A stretch of DNA of 64,000 nucleotides, taken from assembly GCA_964351595.1 (NCBI GenBank), contig CAYGOT010000001.1, positions 62,001-126,000 on the forward strand. Direction: 5' to 3'. The position numbers and the translations under genes are program-made. The notes below the pieces were generated by a model. It did no database searches and had not been told where the DNA came from. It saw only the letters and a list, made by a program, of their open reading frames with translations. Each line of letters opens with the position of its first letter. Within the stretch, counting starts at the first letter, position 1. The stretch comes from UBA6059 sp964351595 (GTDB lineage Bacteria > Bacteroidota > Bacteroidia > Cytophagales > Cyclobacteriaceae). Below are positions 26,713-34,136 of this stretch, one piece after another.

Positions 26713-27977
26713 TATTTCTCAATGATTAAGATGTGATCTTTCAGTTTTTCGCCTTTATGATAAATACTGATGTAATATTTGCCTGGTGCGAGTTCACTCA
26801 GGTCAGCCTTACTACCGGCAGTATACGATTTTATCTCTTTGGCTAACTGTTGCTTCTCGTTGGTCATGGTGATATCCAACTCGACTCCTTCAACTACATC
26901 TATGTCAAGAAAGCCAGAGCCGGGATTGGGGTAGACCATCAAGGAACCAAAATTGTAAAAGGAAATGGTACGTGTAGCGAGTGTTGTACTTCCACTTTTG
27001 GCGGTTACCAAAAAGCTCACTGAGGCTCCAGACGTCATAGTGAATGATAAGTCGTCACCATTGGCATAGTAGCTCAATGTGCCAGAAGTCCTCTGCCAGG
27101 TATAGCTGGAGGCTCCAGTGCAGTTGACATCCGTGGATACTGATCCTGTACCTACGCTGTTTGATGTGTTAAGAAAAAACGGGTTAGAGCCTGCATTGGT
27201 ATAGCTTCCTTCCAGGCAGACATTCGTATTGATGGATAGATTTATGGTCTGCGTACGGTTGATGTCACAGGAAGAGGATGTTGTCAACTTTAATGTCACA
27301 TTGCCACTCAGCTTTGGCTTAATGGTAACAGAACTGCCGCTTGAAGAACCTTGAATAGAAGCGTAAATACCCCCGCTGATAATCGACCATGAATAGGTAA
27401 CGCCTGATTTGTTGTTGACACTGTAGGTTACATTGCTGGTTCCCGTGACTGATGTACTGCCTTGAATTGTCCCTATATAAGCATGGTAGCTCGCAAATGT
27501 TGCGGCTTGTGTGTAATGATAATAGGAGCCATCTCTGTTGTGCGATACCAAAGGACCATCTGAACCATACTTCGAGATGTATTTATATCCTGATCCTGCT
27601 GATACTTTAACAGCAGAGTGTGGCCCGGCACTTGAGTTGTAAACTATAGCATCTGCCTGAGCCTCAGTACAGACCTTCATGAATTTGGGGTTATTGGTTA
27701 TCTCACCTGTGCCTAAAATTCCTTGATCGTTAGGACACGTATAAGGTGGGGATTGCGTCGTGAAATAAGAAGGTTGACAACCATCCTCAAGATACGATAG
27801 CACAAATCCGTGGCAGTTATACACAGCCGAGGTGTGACAAGGTGAAATTTTATGAGAGTCCCACGTTGATCCTATACGCCAGTCTGCGTCTGTAAAGCTT
27901 GAGCAGGTTTGGCCAAGAAGTGAATGTGAAATGAGATATATGGAAATGATAATAATAAAGGGTTTTAATAAGTTCAT
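26712..27977 (-). CDS. Type IX-secreted protein with putative cysteine-hydrolase N-terminal domain
   Basis: 421 residues. Signal peptide 1-22. Residues about 25-165 contain a possible catalytic pair, Cys55 in YNCHGFV and His120 in PHSAVKVS, followed by KYGSDGPLVSH, an arrangement that recalls NlpC/CHAP-like cysteine hydrolases. Residues about 170-335 look like PKD/Ig-like beta repeats rich in Ser/Thr/Gly. The end, about 345-421, is a T9SS type A sorting domain (MVYPNPGSG, then SELAPGKYYISIYHKG). Predicted to be exported to the surface. Substrate unknown. Confidence 0.75.
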   Translation of the reverse strand: MNLLKPFIIIISIYLISHSLLGQTCSSFTDADWRIGSTWDSHKISPCHTSAVYNCHGFVLSYLEDGCQPSYFTTQSPPYTCPNDQGILGTGEITNNPKFMKVCTEAQADAIVYNSSAGPHSAVKVSAGSGYKYISKYGSDGPLVSHNRDGSYYHYTQAATFASYHAYIGTIQGSTSVTGTSNVTYSVNNKSGVTYSWSIISGGIYASIQGSSSGSSVTIKPKLSGNVTLKLTTSSSCDINRTQTINLSINTNVCLEGSYTNAGSNPFFLNTSNSVGTGSVSTDVNCTGASSYTWQRTSGTLSYYANGDDLSFTMTSGASVSFLVTAKSGSTTLATRTISFYNFGSLMVYPNPGSGFLDIDVVEGVELDITMTNEKQQLAKEIKSYTAGSKADLSELAPGKYYISIYHKGEKLKDHILIIEK

Positions 27978-28122
27978 GATTGCGAAACGTTTAAGTATTC
28001 TGCAAAGGTCACTACTAAATCGATGTTTATTATATTTTGATCATCTTATATTTAATAATTTTAATTATGCTTATTAGGAATTATTACAGGCAGTCATAAA
28101 TTTATCTTGACTTATTCTTAAT

Positions 28123-28130
28123 CAAAGATA
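28123..28130 (-). promoter_or_regulatory. Possible -7 box for the type IX-secreted protein gene
   Basis: TATCTTTG on the minus strand matches TAnnTTTG. It lies in the AT-rich 263-base gap upstream of the gene starting at 27977 and would leave a leader of about 145 bases. No -33 TTTG is seen at the right spacing. Confidence 0.25.
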
Positions 28131-28240
28131 AAACCCTCTCTGAGCGATTTTAGGGCCATAAAAACAAAAATAAGAACCTATATTGGCGTTATGCCCTAAG
28201 AGTAAAAACGATAAAAGAGTTGTTATGCTTATCTAACTTT

Positions 28241-29542
28241 TCACTGAGGGACAATCTCTCCATATTTATATGTGATGTTCGATATGAGTTTTCCTGTTGC
28301 ATCATAGCTTTCCCACTCTCCATGCTTCTGATTCCTATGGTATTCGCCTTTTTCCAGTGCATTACCAGTCTCATCGTATTTGATATACAGTCCTTGTCTG
28401 CGATCAAATTCATAGGTGATGAGCTCGGAGATCTCGCCATCAGGGAAGTATAGTCGCTCTTCACCGTGCTTACGGTCATTTTTGTAGGGTGATTCCCTGA
28501 TTTTGATACCGTTTTCATTGAAGGCCATCTCTGTGCCCTGCTTCTTGCCATAGGCGTACGACTCTTCCAGTATGACTACTTCATCCCCGTTGTAGTACTT
28601 CCACTTACCTGACTTGAAGTCGTCTTTGTAGGTTTTTTCGCTTAGCTTTTTACCCTCAGTACTATAGTCAGTGATGACACGGGTCTTCTCGGCATTGCCG
28701 TAGTTGATCTCTTGCTTGAGTTGGCCGTCTGGATAGAAGGCCTGACTTTCGCCAACGCGATATCCTTCGACATAGTTGAGAATCTGCTCAGGACTACCGT
28801 CATCATAGTAAGTATTGACCGGCCCTGACAATGCTCCCGCAACGTAGGTGCCCTCATACTTAAGCTGCCCGTTGGTATGGAAGGTTTTGTAGCTACCGGA
28901 TTTCTCTCCGCGGTAGTTGAATGCCTCGGTTTCAGGATTGCCGTTTTCAAAATAGGTACGCAGGTGCCCGTCAATCATACCATTTACATAGTTGATATCA
29001 CTTCGGAGATTACCGTTCTCATAGTAGGTTTTTTCAGGTCCATTGGGTTTGCCATTGGCATAATAGATTTCCTGCTTCAGCTCTCCATCAGCATAGTACT
29101 TTCTAACGACTCCATCGGGTTGGCCTTTTTTGAACTCTGTCGTACTTTGGATTTTTCCGGTAGGGTAGTAGCTGGTCAGCTCATTGACCAAAGTGTCATC
29201 TTCGAAATAGCCCTTTTGAAGCAGGATGCCGGTCTCGAAGTAAACGAGCGTTTCGCCCTGTCTGAGTCCCTCCGAATACCGGGTCACCCTTTGCAGTGAG
29301 CCGTCGGGATAGAAGTTTTTGAAAACACCGTGCTTGGTGCCGTCTTTGAATTCTCCGGTGATCAGTGTGTCGCCGGTTTCACTGAGTTGGATGTAGAGTC
29401 CGTCGATCCTGGAGCTATCGCCCTCAAGGATGGTATAGCGCTCCAAAGGCTTGGTTTGTGTCGAGTCGTAGTAAGTCTGGACGAGCTGCTGAGCAGCTAA
29501 TGTAATAGGTGAGAGCGCAAATAAGAGGAGGACGATTTTCAT
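28241..29542 (-). CDS. MORN-repeat (YwqK-like) secreted protein
   Basis: 433 residues. A signal peptide (1-17) is followed by about 15 repeats of roughly 23 residues with the pattern YYxNGxLxxExxYxNGxxxGxxxxY, the MORN-2 / toxin-antitoxin YwqK repeat. These form elongated beta-hairpin arrays; the role in Bacteroidota is not known, and the database name antitoxin is not supported by any neighbouring toxin. Transcribed alone, downstream of the thiolase terminator. It ends VPQ. Confidence 0.85.
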   Translation of the reverse strand: MKIVLLLFALSPITLAAQQLVQTYYDSTQTKPLERYTILEGDSSRIDGLYIQLSETGDTLITGEFKDGTKHGVFKNFYPDGSLQRVTRYSEGLRQGETLVYFETGILLQKGYFEDDTLVNELTSYYPTGKIQSTTEFKKGQPDGVVRKYYADGELKQEIYYANGKPNGPEKTYYENGNLRSDINYVNGMIDGHLRTYFENGNPETEAFNYRGEKSGSYKTFHTNGQLKYEGTYVAGALSGPVNTYYDDGSPEQILNYVEGYRVGESQAFYPDGQLKQEINYGNAEKTRVITDYSTEGKKLSEKTYKDDFKSGKWKYYNGDEVVILEESYAYGKKQGTEMAFNENGIKIRESPYKNDRKHGEERLYFPDGEISELITYEFDRRQGLYIKYDETGNALEKGEYHRNQKHGEWESYDATGKLISNITYKYGEIVPQ

Positions 29543-29576
29543 AAAAAGGCAGCCTCACTTTCAACGCAAGGCTGCC
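29543..29576 (-). terminator. Intrinsic terminator of the thiolase gene
   Basis: GGCAGCC (29548-29554) pairs perfectly with GGCTGCC (29570-29576) and is followed on the minus strand by TTTTT (29547-29543). It starts about 20 bases after the thiolase stop and ends at the start codon of the MORN-repeat gene. Confidence 0.8.
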
Positions 29577-29594
29577 GTAGTTATTGACTGACGA

Positions 29595-30773
29595 TTATAC
29601 TCTTTCGATGACGATCGCGGATGCACCACCACCGCCATTGCAAATACCCGCTACACCGATGGTTCCATCTTTTTGGTTGAGCACATTACTCAAGGTCGCC
29701 ATGATCCTCGCGCCGGAAGCGCCAAGTGGGTGACCCAACGCTACCGCTCCACCGAAGACATTGACGGTAGCAGGATCCAATTCGAGCGTTCTCATATTGG
29801 CTAATGCCACCGCACTGAATGCTTCATTGATTTCATAGAAGTCGACATCACTTTTTTCGATACCCGCATTTTTCATGGCTTTGGGTATCGCGAGTGATGG
29901 AGCAGTCGTAAACCATAGCGGCTCCTGAGCAGCGTCTGCAAAGCCTCTGATCTTAGCGATGGGCTTGAGACCAAGCTCCTCCATCTTCCTTTTACTTACC
30001 AGAATGAGTGCGGCAGCACCGTCATTGATCGTGGATGCGTTTGCAGCGGTGACTGTACCTTCTTTGCTAAATACGGGACGGAGCGAAGGAATCTTATCAA
30101 AGGATACGTTCTTGTACTCTTCGTCTTCATCCATCACGATCGGGTCACCTTTTCGCTGAGGTATTTCTACACCGACGATTTCATCTTTGAAAAGGCCGGC
30201 GGCTGTGCTTTCAGCTGATCGGGTGTAGGACTGGATAGCGTAAGCATCCTGATCTTCCCGACTGATGTTCATTTCTTTGGCGGTATTATCGGCACAGTTA
30301 CCCATCGGGAAGTTGTTGTACGCCTCCCAAAGGCCATCATGCATCAATCCGTCTATTAACTGACCATGGCCATACTTATGTCCGAATCGAGCTTTTGGGA
30401 TGTAGTAGGGTACGTTGGACATGCTTTCCATACCACCAGCCACAACAATGTCAGCGTGCCCTAACATTATTGTCTGCGCACCGATCATGGCAGTTTTCAT
30501 ACCCGACGAGCATACCTTGTTTACGGTAGTACATGGGACGTTGTAGCCAATGCCTGCACCTACAGCTGCCTGTCGGGCTGGCGCCTGACCCAGGCCAGCT
30601 GATACGACATTGCCGTAGTAGACCTCATCTACCTGATCGGCGGAGACTCCAGCCTTCTCCAGGGCTCCTTTGATGGCTGTCGAGCCGAGCTGTACGGCGG
30701 TGATGCCGCTGAGCTGTCCTCCAAAACTTCCGATAGGTGTCCGCACGGCAGACACGATATATACCTCTTGCAT
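29595..30773 (-). CDS. Acetyl-CoA C-acetyltransferase (thiolase)
   Basis: 392 residues. Catalytic Cys in NKVCSSGMKT (near 89), His in NEAFSAVALANM / GGAVALGHPLGASG and second Cys in GICNGGGGAS near the end. Biosynthetic-type thiolase that joins or cleaves acetoacetyl-CoA. With the HMG-CoA lyase at 6.3 kb it would serve ketone-body and amino-acid carbon use. It follows batC by 26 bases on the same strand and may be co-transcribed. Confidence 0.93.
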   Translation of the reverse strand: MQEVYIVSAVRTPIGSFGGQLSGITAVQLGSTAIKGALEKAGVSADQVDEVYYGNVVSAGLGQAPARQAAVGAGIGYNVPCTTVNKVCSSGMKTAMIGAQTIMLGHADIVVAGGMESMSNVPYYIPKARFGHKYGHGQLIDGLMHDGLWEAYNNFPMGNCADNTAKEMNISREDQDAYAIQSYTRSAESTAAGLFKDEIVGVEIPQRKGDPIVMDEDEEYKNVSFDKIPSLRPVFSKEGTVTAANASTINDGAAALILVSKRKMEELGLKPIAKIRGFADAAQEPLWFTTAPSLAIPKAMKNAGIEKSDVDFYEINEAFSAVALANMRTLELDPATVNVFGGAVALGHPLGASGARIMATLSNVLNQKDGTIGVAGICNGGGGASAIVIERV

Positions 30774-30799
30774 CTAATCTTTATTTATGGGTTCGTTGA

Positions 30800-31660
30800 T
30801 TACCAATCTGGTTTTTTACTATCAGCCTTCTTCGTGGCTTTCTTCTTCATTTGTTGTAAATACTGTACCTCGCTATTGCGCATAGCCTCCAGGATCATTT
30901 TTGCTTTTTCCTCACTGAGGTTCATTTCCTCTAGTTTCTCAGAAGGGCTAGGCATTGGCTGATCCTCCTTGGGTTCGTCAGACTCTTCGCCTTCCTGCGG
31001 TTCCTGTTGTTCTTGCTCGCCTTCTTTCTGCTCTTGATCTTCCTGTTGCTGCTGCTCTTCGCTATCCTTTTGCTGCTGCTCCTGGTCTTGCTCCTGCTGA
31101 TCTTGATTCTGTTGGTCCTGATCCTGCTGTTCTTCGTTTTCCTTCTGCTCTTGATCTTGTTTCTCCTGATCCTGTTTCTCCTGGTCTTCCTTCTCCTGAT
31201 CTTCTTGGTCTTGCTGCTGATCTTCTTGTTCCTGAAGTTTCTTCTTGACTAGTTCGTAGTTATACCGCGCTTCTTCGTTGGCCGGATTGGCTCGCACTGC
31301 CTCCTTAAAATAACGGAGGGATTTCTGAAGCTGGTCTGGGGAACTGTTCAACATGCCGAGTTGCTGATAAGCTATAGACTTGAGTCGTTTATCATCGGTC
31401 ATGGTGAGCCGCTGATAGCTATTCTGTGCATTGGAAGAGTCGCTCAGTTGATAGTACGCATGTGCCAGGTTGAGCATAGCCCTGTCGTCTACCACCTGCA
31501 TGCTGTCGATAAGCATTGAGTAATCCTGTGCGGCTTGCTCATAGTTTTGATTCATATACGCTTGCTCTGCAGACCTTTTGAGTGCATTGACAGTTGCAAT
31601 ATCATTGATATCAATAAAAGCCAGCAGGAGCGATCCCAGTATCCACATGGTCAGTTTCAT
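30800..31660 (-). CDS. batC: BatC-like TPR protein with Gln/Glu-rich tail
   Basis: 286 residues: signal/anchor at 1-19, TPR helices about 20-145 (AEQAYMNQNYEQAAQDYSML; YFKEAVRANPANEEARYNYEL), then a long low-complexity Gln/Glu/Asp tract (about 150-235), then a basic C terminus ending KKPDW. This layout is BatC of the Bacteroidota aerotolerance cluster. Its start overlaps the batB stop as ATGA. The tract explains long frames on the opposite strand here, which are shadows. Confidence 0.85.
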   Translation of the reverse strand: MKLTMWILGSLLLAFIDINDIATVNALKRSAEQAYMNQNYEQAAQDYSMLIDSMQVVDDRAMLNLAHAYYQLSDSSNAQNSYQRLTMTDDKRLKSIAYQQLGMLNSSPDQLQKSLRYFKEAVRANPANEEARYNYELVKKKLQEQEDQQQDQEDQEKEDQEKQDQEKQDQEQKENEEQQDQDQQNQDQQEQDQEQQQKDSEEQQQQEDQEQKEGEQEQQEPQEGEESDEPKEDQPMPSPSEKLEEMNLSEEKAKMILEAMRNSEVQYLQQMKKKATKKADSKKPDW

Positions 31661-32625
31661 ATCCTGATAATTTTTACATTGATCAATACATCCATTAGCA
31701 TTAGTAGCAGTGCTAATCCAAGGAAGTAGTAGTACTTATTGGCGGATACATCTACTTGCTTGGCGTCCGTCAGTTCTCCTTCGATGGCACTGATTGTATT
31801 TATTAATCTCGAAACGTCATTTTTAGTTTCGTTGATTTCGAAGTATTTGCCACCTGTCTTAGCGGCCACCTGCTTTAGTGAGGCCGGATTAAGCTTTGTA
31901 ACCACATCAGCTCCTTCTCTATCTTTTTTAAAGCCTCTGCGCGTCATGATCTTACTACCCCGCGCTGTGCCTATGCCCAGCGTGAATAATTTAATATTCG
32001 AATCTTTGATTTTTTGAGCAATAGCGTTGGTCTCTTCACCAAAGTCTTCCCCATCTGAGATTAGTATAATCACCTTTGACTTTTGCTGAGAGACAGGCGC
32101 ATCTTCGTCATTGAGCTTCTCGAGGGCCAACTCCATGGGCGGCCCAAAGTCAGTTCCGTTGTATGGGGCTATTTCTGTGCTGAGCGTTTCCAAAAAGAGA
32201 TTGATGGCACCTTTGTCATAGGTCAACGGACATTGTACGAAAGCCTCGTTGGCGAAGATGATGAGGCCAATGCGATCTGAATTGAAGGCGTTAACAATGT
32301 TTTTGAGCTCAAACTTGAGCTTCTCCAGGCGTGTAGGCTGGATGTCAAATGCATTCATCGATTCCGATAGGTCGACGGCAATCATAATATCCTTGCCGAT
32401 GGCCTTGATCTCACGCTTCGTCTCACCAAATGAAGGTCCCAGCAGCGCAACAATCAATAGTGCGAAGTAGGAAGAACGGATGATGAGTTTTACAAAAACC
32501 TTGGAATAGGAAGTGCCCATCATTCGCGCAATGCGGATAACACGCCACAGATAGAAAAGGTAGAGTAAACCGAAAAGTGATATTAAAATAAGCTCTCTTG
32601 AAGAAAAGCCCGCAGACCAACTCAT
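31657..32625 (-). CDS. batB: BatB-like VWA-domain membrane protein
   Basis: About 322 residues. Membrane helices near 10-30 and 50-65, a von Willebrand A domain about 88-285 with MIDAS DLSESM (IAVDLSESMNAFD), NGTDFGPP and ILISDGEDFG, and a final helix near 298-316. This is the BatA/BatB type. ATG at 32625 (MSWSAGF) is preferred over the TTG at 32631, and a TAACTTTG box lies just upstream. In most Bacteroidota batB follows moxR, a DUF58 gene and batA and precedes batD; only B and C are present here. Confidence 0.87.
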   Translation of the reverse strand: MSWSAGFSSRELILISLFGLLYLFYLWRVIRIARMMGTSYSKVFVKLIIRSSYFALLIVALLGPSFGETKREIKAIGKDIMIAVDLSESMNAFDIQPTRLEKLKFELKNIVNAFNSDRIGLIIFANEAFVQCPLTYDKGAINLFLETLSTEIAPYNGTDFGPPMELALEKLNDEDAPVSQQKSKVIILISDGEDFGEETNAIAQKIKDSNIKLFTLGIGTARGSKIMTRRGFKKDREGADVVTKLNPASLKQVAAKTGGKYFEINETKNDVSRLINTISAIEGELTDAKQVDVSANKYYYFLGLALLLMLMDVLINVKIIRI

Positions 32626-32647
32626 ATTCAAATTTTATTCTTCAATT

Positions 32648-32655
32648 CAAAGTTA
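32648..32655 (-). promoter_or_regulatory. Putative -7 box for batB-batC
   Basis: TAACTTTG on the minus strand fits TAnnTTTG and lies 22 bases upstream of the preferred batB ATG. The -33 element is not clear. Confidence 0.4.
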
Positions 32656-32751
32656 AGGAAAGGGGGGGCAATTGCATTACCGCCGGTATGTTTTAACATT
32701 TATTCACAATCGAGAAAGGCGGAGGATTCTGATGGATTTTTTTGAACCTGC

Positions 32752-32784
32752 TTTGTAATAATGTCACCCCTTCACCTATATTTG
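32752..32784 (+). promoter_or_regulatory. Bacteroidota promoter of the tRNA locus
   Basis: TTTG (32752-32755) and TATATTTG (32777-32784) are separated by exactly 21 bases, matching TTTG-N19-21-TAnnTTTG. Transcription would start near 32791 and read the tRNA-Ser fragment, then tRNA-Ser(GCU). Confidence 0.75.
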
Positions 32785-32819
32785 CACTCCCTTAAAAAGA
32801 GGGCAATAGGTCAAGTACC

Positions 32820-32928
32820 GGAGAGGTGGGTGAGTGCCTGTCCCGCGGTATGGCGGGAGCTGAAATTTTTCAGCTTTATAATACTGGAAGGTTTGGACAG
32901 TAGCGCGTCCAACTGAATTTAGTTAAAG
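32820..32928 (+). other. tRNA-Ser 5' fragment followed by stacked hairpins (tRNA remnant or small RNA)
   Basis: GGAGAGGTGGGTGAGTG (32820-32836) is identical to the first 17 bases of the intact tRNA-Ser at 32932, and the flanking CC is shared too, giving a 19-base direct repeat 112 bases apart. After it come hairpin 1 (TCCCGC-N6-GCGGGA, 32841-32858), hairpin 2 (AGCTGAAA/TTTCAGCT, 32858-32875), hairpin 3 (TTGGAC-N8-GTCCAA, 32893-32912) and a weak fourth (AACT-N6-AGTT, 32911-32924). No T-arm TTCGA or 3' acceptor strand is present, so it cannot be a normal tRNA. It lies directly behind the promoter and should be transcribed. Confidence 0.6.
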
Positions 32929-32931
32929 CCC

Positions 32932-33019
<88 letters not shown>

Positions 33020-33054
33020 CAAAACTACGCTGAAGCTTCGTTTTGCCTCAGCAA

Positions 33055-33324
33055 TTGTTCTTTACGTGGTATGTATATGTTTTGCAAAGCTTGTCTTCGG
33101 ACTTTAGGTATATTGGATATACCAACGATCTGGACAGGAGGCTGCTTGAACACAACAATGGAGAAACACAGTCAACTAAGGCATACAGACCTTATGAGAT
33201 AGAGGCTTATGTGGCTGTGAATGCAATATCTAAAGCCAAAAGTCTTGAGAAGTACTTCAAAACAGGTTCTGGTAAGGCTATTTTGCAAAAGAGAATACTC
33301 ATGCTAGATAAGTACAGTGAGTAG
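33055..33324 (+). CDS. GIY-YIG nuclease-family protein, tRNA-adjacent
   Basis: About 90 residues. The GIY-YIG core is WYVYVLQS then RYIGYTNDLDRRLLEHNNG (catalytic Arg in DLDRR), then a KAKSLEKYFKTGSGKA helix with the conserved Glu. Single-domain UPF0213/YhbQ-like nucleases of this type are frequent in Bacteroidota. There is no in-frame ATG before the core: TTG at 33055 (MFFTWYVYV) fits family N termini best; TTG at 33043 adds four residues. It starts only 34-37 bases after the tRNA-Ser CCA, and an imperfect 26-base palindrome (33020-33045) lies in between, so it may be read from the tRNA promoter. Confidence 0.82.
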   Translation: MFFTWYVYVLQSLSSDFRYIGYTNDLDRRLLEHNNGETQSTKAYRPYEIEAYVAVNAISKAKSLEKYFKTGSGKAILQKRILMLDKYSE

Positions 33325-33346
33325 TCACAAGTACAGCGAGTAGTCA
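33310..33346 (+). repeat. Tandem repeat at the end of the GIY-YIG gene
   Basis: AAGTACAGTGAGTAGTCA (33310-33327) and AAGTACAGCGAGTAGTCA (33329-33346) are 17/18 identical and one base apart. The first copy holds the last four codons and stop of the GIY-YIG gene; the second repeats them outside the gene. Confidence 0.9.
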
Positions 33347-33376
33347 ATAGATTTGACAATAGTCAATGGAATTGAC
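33343..33376 (+). repeat. Two tandem GTCAA-N5-TTGAC dyads upstream of tRNA-Arg
   Basis: GTCAA-TAGAT-TTGAC (33343-33357) and GTCAA-TGGAA-TTGAC (33362-33376) are perfect 5-bp inverted repeats with centres 19 bases apart; a half copy GTCAATGG begins at 33391 next to the tRNA-Arg start. They look like tandem operators or short RNA hairpins. Confidence 0.7.
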
Positions 33377-33396
33377 GAAACTTTAGTGCAGTCAAT

Positions 33397-33470
<74 letters not shown>

Positions 33471-33480
33471 CTTGATAATC

Positions 33481-33514
33481 AAGCACTTACATTAATTTGT
33501 AAGTGCTTTTTTTA
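33481..33514 (+). terminator. Intrinsic terminator after tRNA-Arg
   Basis: AAGCACTTAC and GTAAGTGCTT form a perfect 10-bp stem with an 8-base loop, followed by a run of T. It closes the tRNA transcription unit. Confidence 0.92.
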
Positions 33515-34136
33515 TATATATAAAGATTTCTTTAAAGATTTTTTAAAGGTTTACTGCGGTTACTTTTCTTATATAAGGTTTATAACCGTAATCTCATTGA
33601 TAATTTCCCGGCGTATTGTGCTATGATTGGTTCAACCTCTACGGATGCGAGCCACAGCAGTACGAATGGAGTGGGCGGAATGAGTACGCGAGCGGAGATT
33701 TGCGTGTGAACGGAGAGCACGACGATAGGAGTGTGGGAGTGAACTATTTACGAAGGGTTGGCGTGTATTTTTGATGTCAGTGGGTTTTGTCGTTATTAAT
33801 TATGAAGTTATCCTGTGGGAAACCTTTTTTCAACTCTAGATCTGGACACACTTCTTGGGACGGTATGTCTTTTATTACTCAAGCCGGTTGCTTTAAGCTC
33901 GTTCGGTTTAGTTGTTTGGACAAGATGGGAAAGTCTAAGTCAGCCCAACGTTACTAAATTTTACGAGCTCTTAGTCACGCTATTGAAGAGTATTACTAGC
34001 AAAACTGATTGATTAAAGAGCTTTAAAAATGAATTAACTCCTAAATTAAATTTGCGTTGTAGATCACTAGATTTACGAACGGACCTATATTAAGTTCTAT
34101 TTGGTATAATCCCGTATATGAAGCTTACAGATTGTG
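33515..34136. other. Gene-poor stretch at the island boundary
   Basis: About 620 bases between the tRNA terminator and the PhyH-cupin gene. It holds a hairpin CGGTTA/TAACCG (33559-33590) around the palindrome CTTATATAAG, an open but start-less frame (33604-33774, listed separately) in a purine-rich, G-rich patch, and an AT-rich end. TAAATTTG at 34047-34054 fits the -7 consensus and could serve the gene at 34137, though no -33 TTTG is at the right distance. A 65-codon frame at 33815-34012 has no recognisable features. Confidence 0.5.
33604..33774 (+). pseudogene. Possible C-terminal gene remnant
   Basis: An uninterrupted frame of 56 codons with no start codon near its left end (a TAA precedes it at 33601). 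The translation has a normal protein-like composition: YDWFNLYGCEP, then a charged Gly/Asn/Asp-rich stretch, ending VGVYF and stop. The local base composition is more G-rich than its surroundings. I recognise no family; it could equally be chance. Confidence 0.25.

Noticed and set aside
28241..29542. YwqK antitoxin system
   Set aside because: MORN-repeat proteins often get this name, but there is no toxin gene beside it and the repeats do not prove such a role.
30955..31252. Long plus-strand frames rich in Leu or Pro/Ala/Asp
   Set aside because: They are the complement of the Gln/Glu/Asp-rich tract of batC; the repeated GAN codons give stop-free frames on the other strand.
33310..33376. CRISPR-like array
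   Set aside because: Two or three short repeats with spacers of one to four bases and no cas genes; these are tandem duplications and dyads.
33815..34012. 65-residue frame with hydrophobic start
   Set aside because: GTG start, no homology known to me, odd composition and no ribosome site; not supported as a gene.
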